Made by a program: the position numbers and the translations under genes. Shown here piece after piece: positions 7,048 through 8,859 of a DNA stretch of 8,859 bases. Numbering within the stretch: the stretch's first letter is position 1; every line of letters begins with the position of its first letter. The notes beneath the pieces were generated by a model that saw only the letters and a list, made by a program, of their open reading frames with translations, had not been told where the DNA came from and did not search any database. The DNA comes from Chitinophagaceae bacterium (GTDB lineage: Bacteria > Bacteroidota > Bacteroidia > Chitinophagales > Chitinophagaceae): contig JAGOUF010000057.1 in assembly GCA_018061385.1 (NCBI GenBank), positions 1 to 8,859 of the forward strand, written 5' to 3'.

Positions 7048-7304
7048 ACAGAATTTCTCATTAGGTTACATGTTTAAAATTACCATTTAAAACTCATGAA
7101 AACCTTTATCTCAATAATTGATACACAAAAACAAACAAACGATGTTAATCAATTAACAAGTGATTTATTCTATAAACTAAAACGGGAAAAATCTCAAATT
7201 CACTTATTGGTTTATTCAAATCAACTGTCAATTAAACCGTAGCAAGTATTAATAGGCACTATAAAAAAAATTTAGCTATATCTACTTTTATACAAATTAT
7301 TTAT
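7048..7304. promoter_or_regulatory. Divergent intergenic region, expected promoters on both strands
   Basis: These 257 bases separate the leftward operon from the rightward secreted-protein gene, so both promoters should lie here. No gene is seen. The sequence is very AT-rich, with an A-tract at 7262-7270. A loose match to the Bacteroidota -7 element, TACTTTTA at 7283-7290 on the plus strand (last base not G), lies 14 bases before the rightward ATG, but no well-placed -33 element was found. Two short dyads lie at 7111-7121 and 7143-7158. Confidence 0.45.
7143..7158. promoter_or_regulatory. Palindrome TGTTAATCAATTAACA, possible operator
   Basis: Seven-base arms TGTTAAT and ATTAACA flank a two-base centre, 96 bases upstream of the operon's first start codon. 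A smaller dyad, TCAATAATTGA, lies at 7111-7121. The left arm with its flank (GATGTTAAT) partly resembles the LytTR half-site described in other bacteria, which centres on GTT. Dyads of this length also arise by chance in AT-rich DNA, so the call is weak. Confidence 0.25.
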
Positions 7305-8859
7305 ATGTATAAAAATATTACTTCCATATTAATATTCTTCATTATTATTATCAGTTCACAAGCACAATGCCCTGCAGGAACTTGGAATAATACTGGATTT
7401 TTTATTGGATTTGATATACCATCACAACCTGGAATAGCCAATGAAAGTACTGCTGCTGCTGCTTGGGGAGGGGATTACTATTTGTTTAATGTTGTAAATG
7501 GCAATACATACGTTTTTAGAACCTGCTTTACAGAGAACACTTCAATCAATACAGTTCTATCCTTATACAATGCAAATGGTACTACATTAATTACTTTTAA
7601 TGATGATTTTTGTGGACAACAAAGCCAAATTTCATGGACTGCTAATTTTACTGGACAAGTAAGATTAAGCTACTATCAATCAGGCTGTGCTACTGCTTTT
7701 ATAGATACTAAAATTGGCGTATATTATACAACGCCTTGCAGTGCTCCAATAATTTCAAGCAATCCTTCATCAAGTACTACTTGTACTTCTACCAATACTT
7801 CATTTACAATTAATGCATCGGGAACTAGTTTAAATTATCAGTGGCAACAAAATACTGGTTCGGGCTTTAGTAATATTACCAATGGTGGTGTATATAGCAA
7901 TGCAACTACAGCAACACTAAATTTGACTGGAGCATATTCGGCAATGAGTGGTACAACTTATAGATGTATAGTAAGTAATACTTGTGGCTCTATTAATTCA
8001 AATGCTGCTACATTAACAGTAAATCCTAATAATTGGATTGGTTCAAGTAGCAATAATTGGTCTACTGCTGCCAATTGGAGTTGTGGTATTGTACCAAGTT
8101 CTTTAGACGATGTTACAATTTCAACAGGAACTCCAACTGTTACTTCGGCTAGTTCTGCTTCCTGTAGAAATTTAACCAAAACTGGGATTTTATCCACTCT
8201 TAATTTATCTGGTGCAACATTAAATGTGTTTGGAGATTTAGCCTATAACTCAGGCACAATCACAACTACAGCAACGAGCAATATTAATTTTAGTTCTAGT
8301 GGTTTACAAAATCTAAGTGGTACAAATTTTTCAACTGCAACAATTTCTAAAAGCGTTGGAGGAACTTTAAATATAAATTCAAATGTATCTATCACTAATT
8401 CTTTAAATATTAATGCTGGAATTGTAAACATAAATGCACTCGTTGTTTTTAAAAGTAATGCATCAACATCAGCGTATATAGGTACAATAAATGGTCAGCT
8501 AATTGGCAGTTTAAATATTGAAAAATATATTCCTGGCAAAAGGGCATTTAGGTTTTTAGCACATCCATTTAGTGCTGATACTTCTATTTTCTTAAATGCT
8601 CTTACTACAGCATTCAATATAACTGGTATTGGTGGTTCTACAAATGGTTTTACAACAACAACTACCAATAGTCCATCAGCTTTTTATTATAATAATACAA
8701 TTGCTGGCTCAGGAAATGGTTCTAACGATTTAGGTTGGCAAGCTTTTACCAATACAAATACAGGCTCGTTGAATAGATGGAATTCTTATCAAGGCATAAG
8801 GGTATTAATTAGAGGTTCTTTGGGTGAAGGTTTAAACGGATTACCTTATACTCCATCTG
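7305..8859 (+). CDS. Secreted multidomain surface protein, probable T9SS cargo (C-terminus outside window)
   Basis: The frame is open from ATG 7305-7307 to the window edge, 518 codons. Residues 1-20 are a signal peptide (hydrophobic ILIFFIIIISS, cleavage SQA before Gln21). Residues about 22-144 form a Cys-containing beta-sandwich resembling pre-peptidase C-terminal (PPC) domains (GGDYYLFNVVNGNTYVFRTC, later VLSLYNANG). Residues about 145-241 are an Ig-like domain (NYQWQQNTGSGF, TTYRCIVSNTCGS). After a Trp-rich stretch (NNWSTAANWSCG), residues about 280-400 are Ser/Thr/Asn-rich with short NIN-type strands, suggesting a beta-helix. The motif IEKYIPGKRAFRFLAHPF (405-422) is a module seen repeatedly in large Bacteroidota surface proteins before C-terminal sorting domains. 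The role is probably adhesion or matrix, but no catalytic motif is visible. The gene diverges from the operon across 257 bases. Reverse-strand open frames inside it are shadows. Confidence 0.85.
   Translation, partial: MYKNITSILIFFIIIISSQAQCPAGTWNNTGFFIGFDIPSQPGIANESTAAAAWGGDYYLFNVVNGNTYVFRTCFTENTSINTVLSLYNANGTTLITFNDDFCGQQSQISWTANFTGQVRLSYYQSGCATAFIDTKIGVYYTTPCSAPIISSNPSSSTTCTSTNTSFTINASGTSLNYQWQQNTGSGFSNITNGGVYSNATTATLNLTGAYSAMSGTTYRCIVSNTCGSINSNAATLTVNPNNWIGSSSNNWSTAANWSCGIVPSSLDDVTISTGTPTVTSASSASCRNLTKTGILSTLNLSGATLNVFGDLAYNSGTITTTATSNINFSSSGLQNLSGTNFSTATISKSVGGTLNINSNVSITNSLNINAGIVNINALVVFKSNASTSAYIGTINGQLIGSLNIEKYIPGKRAFRFLAHPFSADTSIFLNALTTAFNITGIGGSTNGFTTTTTNSPSAFYYNNTIAGSGNGSNDLGWQAFTNTNTGSLNRWNSYQGIRVLIRGSLGEGLNGLPYTPS

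Noticed and set aside
7958..8431. Two minus-strand open frames rich in Leu and Val
   Set aside because: They lie opposite the Ser/Thr/Asn-rich secreted protein on the plus strand and lack initiation context or recognisable motifs.

Overview
The window reads as an AT-rich chromosome segment of a Bacteroidota bacterium, plausibly near Chitinophagaceae or a related environmental lineage; the family cannot be fixed from sequence alone. The evidence is signal peptides ending in AQ (FAQ, SQAQ), large repetitive secreted proteins of the type IX secretion (T9SS) adhesin kind, a TPR sensor kinase of the His_kinase (LytS/YehU-like) type paired with a LytTR regulator, and A-rich leaders without clear Shine-Dalgarno sequences.

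Layout: (1) 1-2076, minus strand: the first 692 codons of a secreted protein built from about 49-residue beta-propeller-type repeats, with part of an Ig-like domain wedged between two repeat blocks; its C-terminus lies outside the window. (2) 2077-2397: non-coding, with only weak hairpins. (3) 2398-7047, minus strand: a tight run of five genes. In transcription order these are a 165-residue cytoplasmic protein of unknown function, a TPR sensor histidine kinase, a LytTR response regulator, a GH10 xylanase lipoprotein, and a small outer-membrane beta-barrel-like protein whose frame is broken by one base. The gaps are 13, 17 and 38 bases and then a 4-base ATGA overlap, so co-transcription is likely. 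(4) 7048-7304: a divergent intergenic region that should hold the promoters of the operon and of the gene on the right. (5) 7305-8859, plus strand: the first 518 codons of a second secreted multidomain protein, also cut by the window edge.

How the parts may work together (inference): the kinase senses through a periplasmic TPR region and phosphorylates the LytTR regulator, and this pair is encoded directly with a surface or periplasmic xylanase and a barrel protein. That is not the usual Bacteroidota polysaccharide locus, because no SusC/SusD pair, hybrid two-component regulator or ECF sigma factor is visible. The flanking giant proteins look like T9SS cargo for the cell surface. No tRNA, rRNA, CRISPR array, transposase or phage gene was seen.
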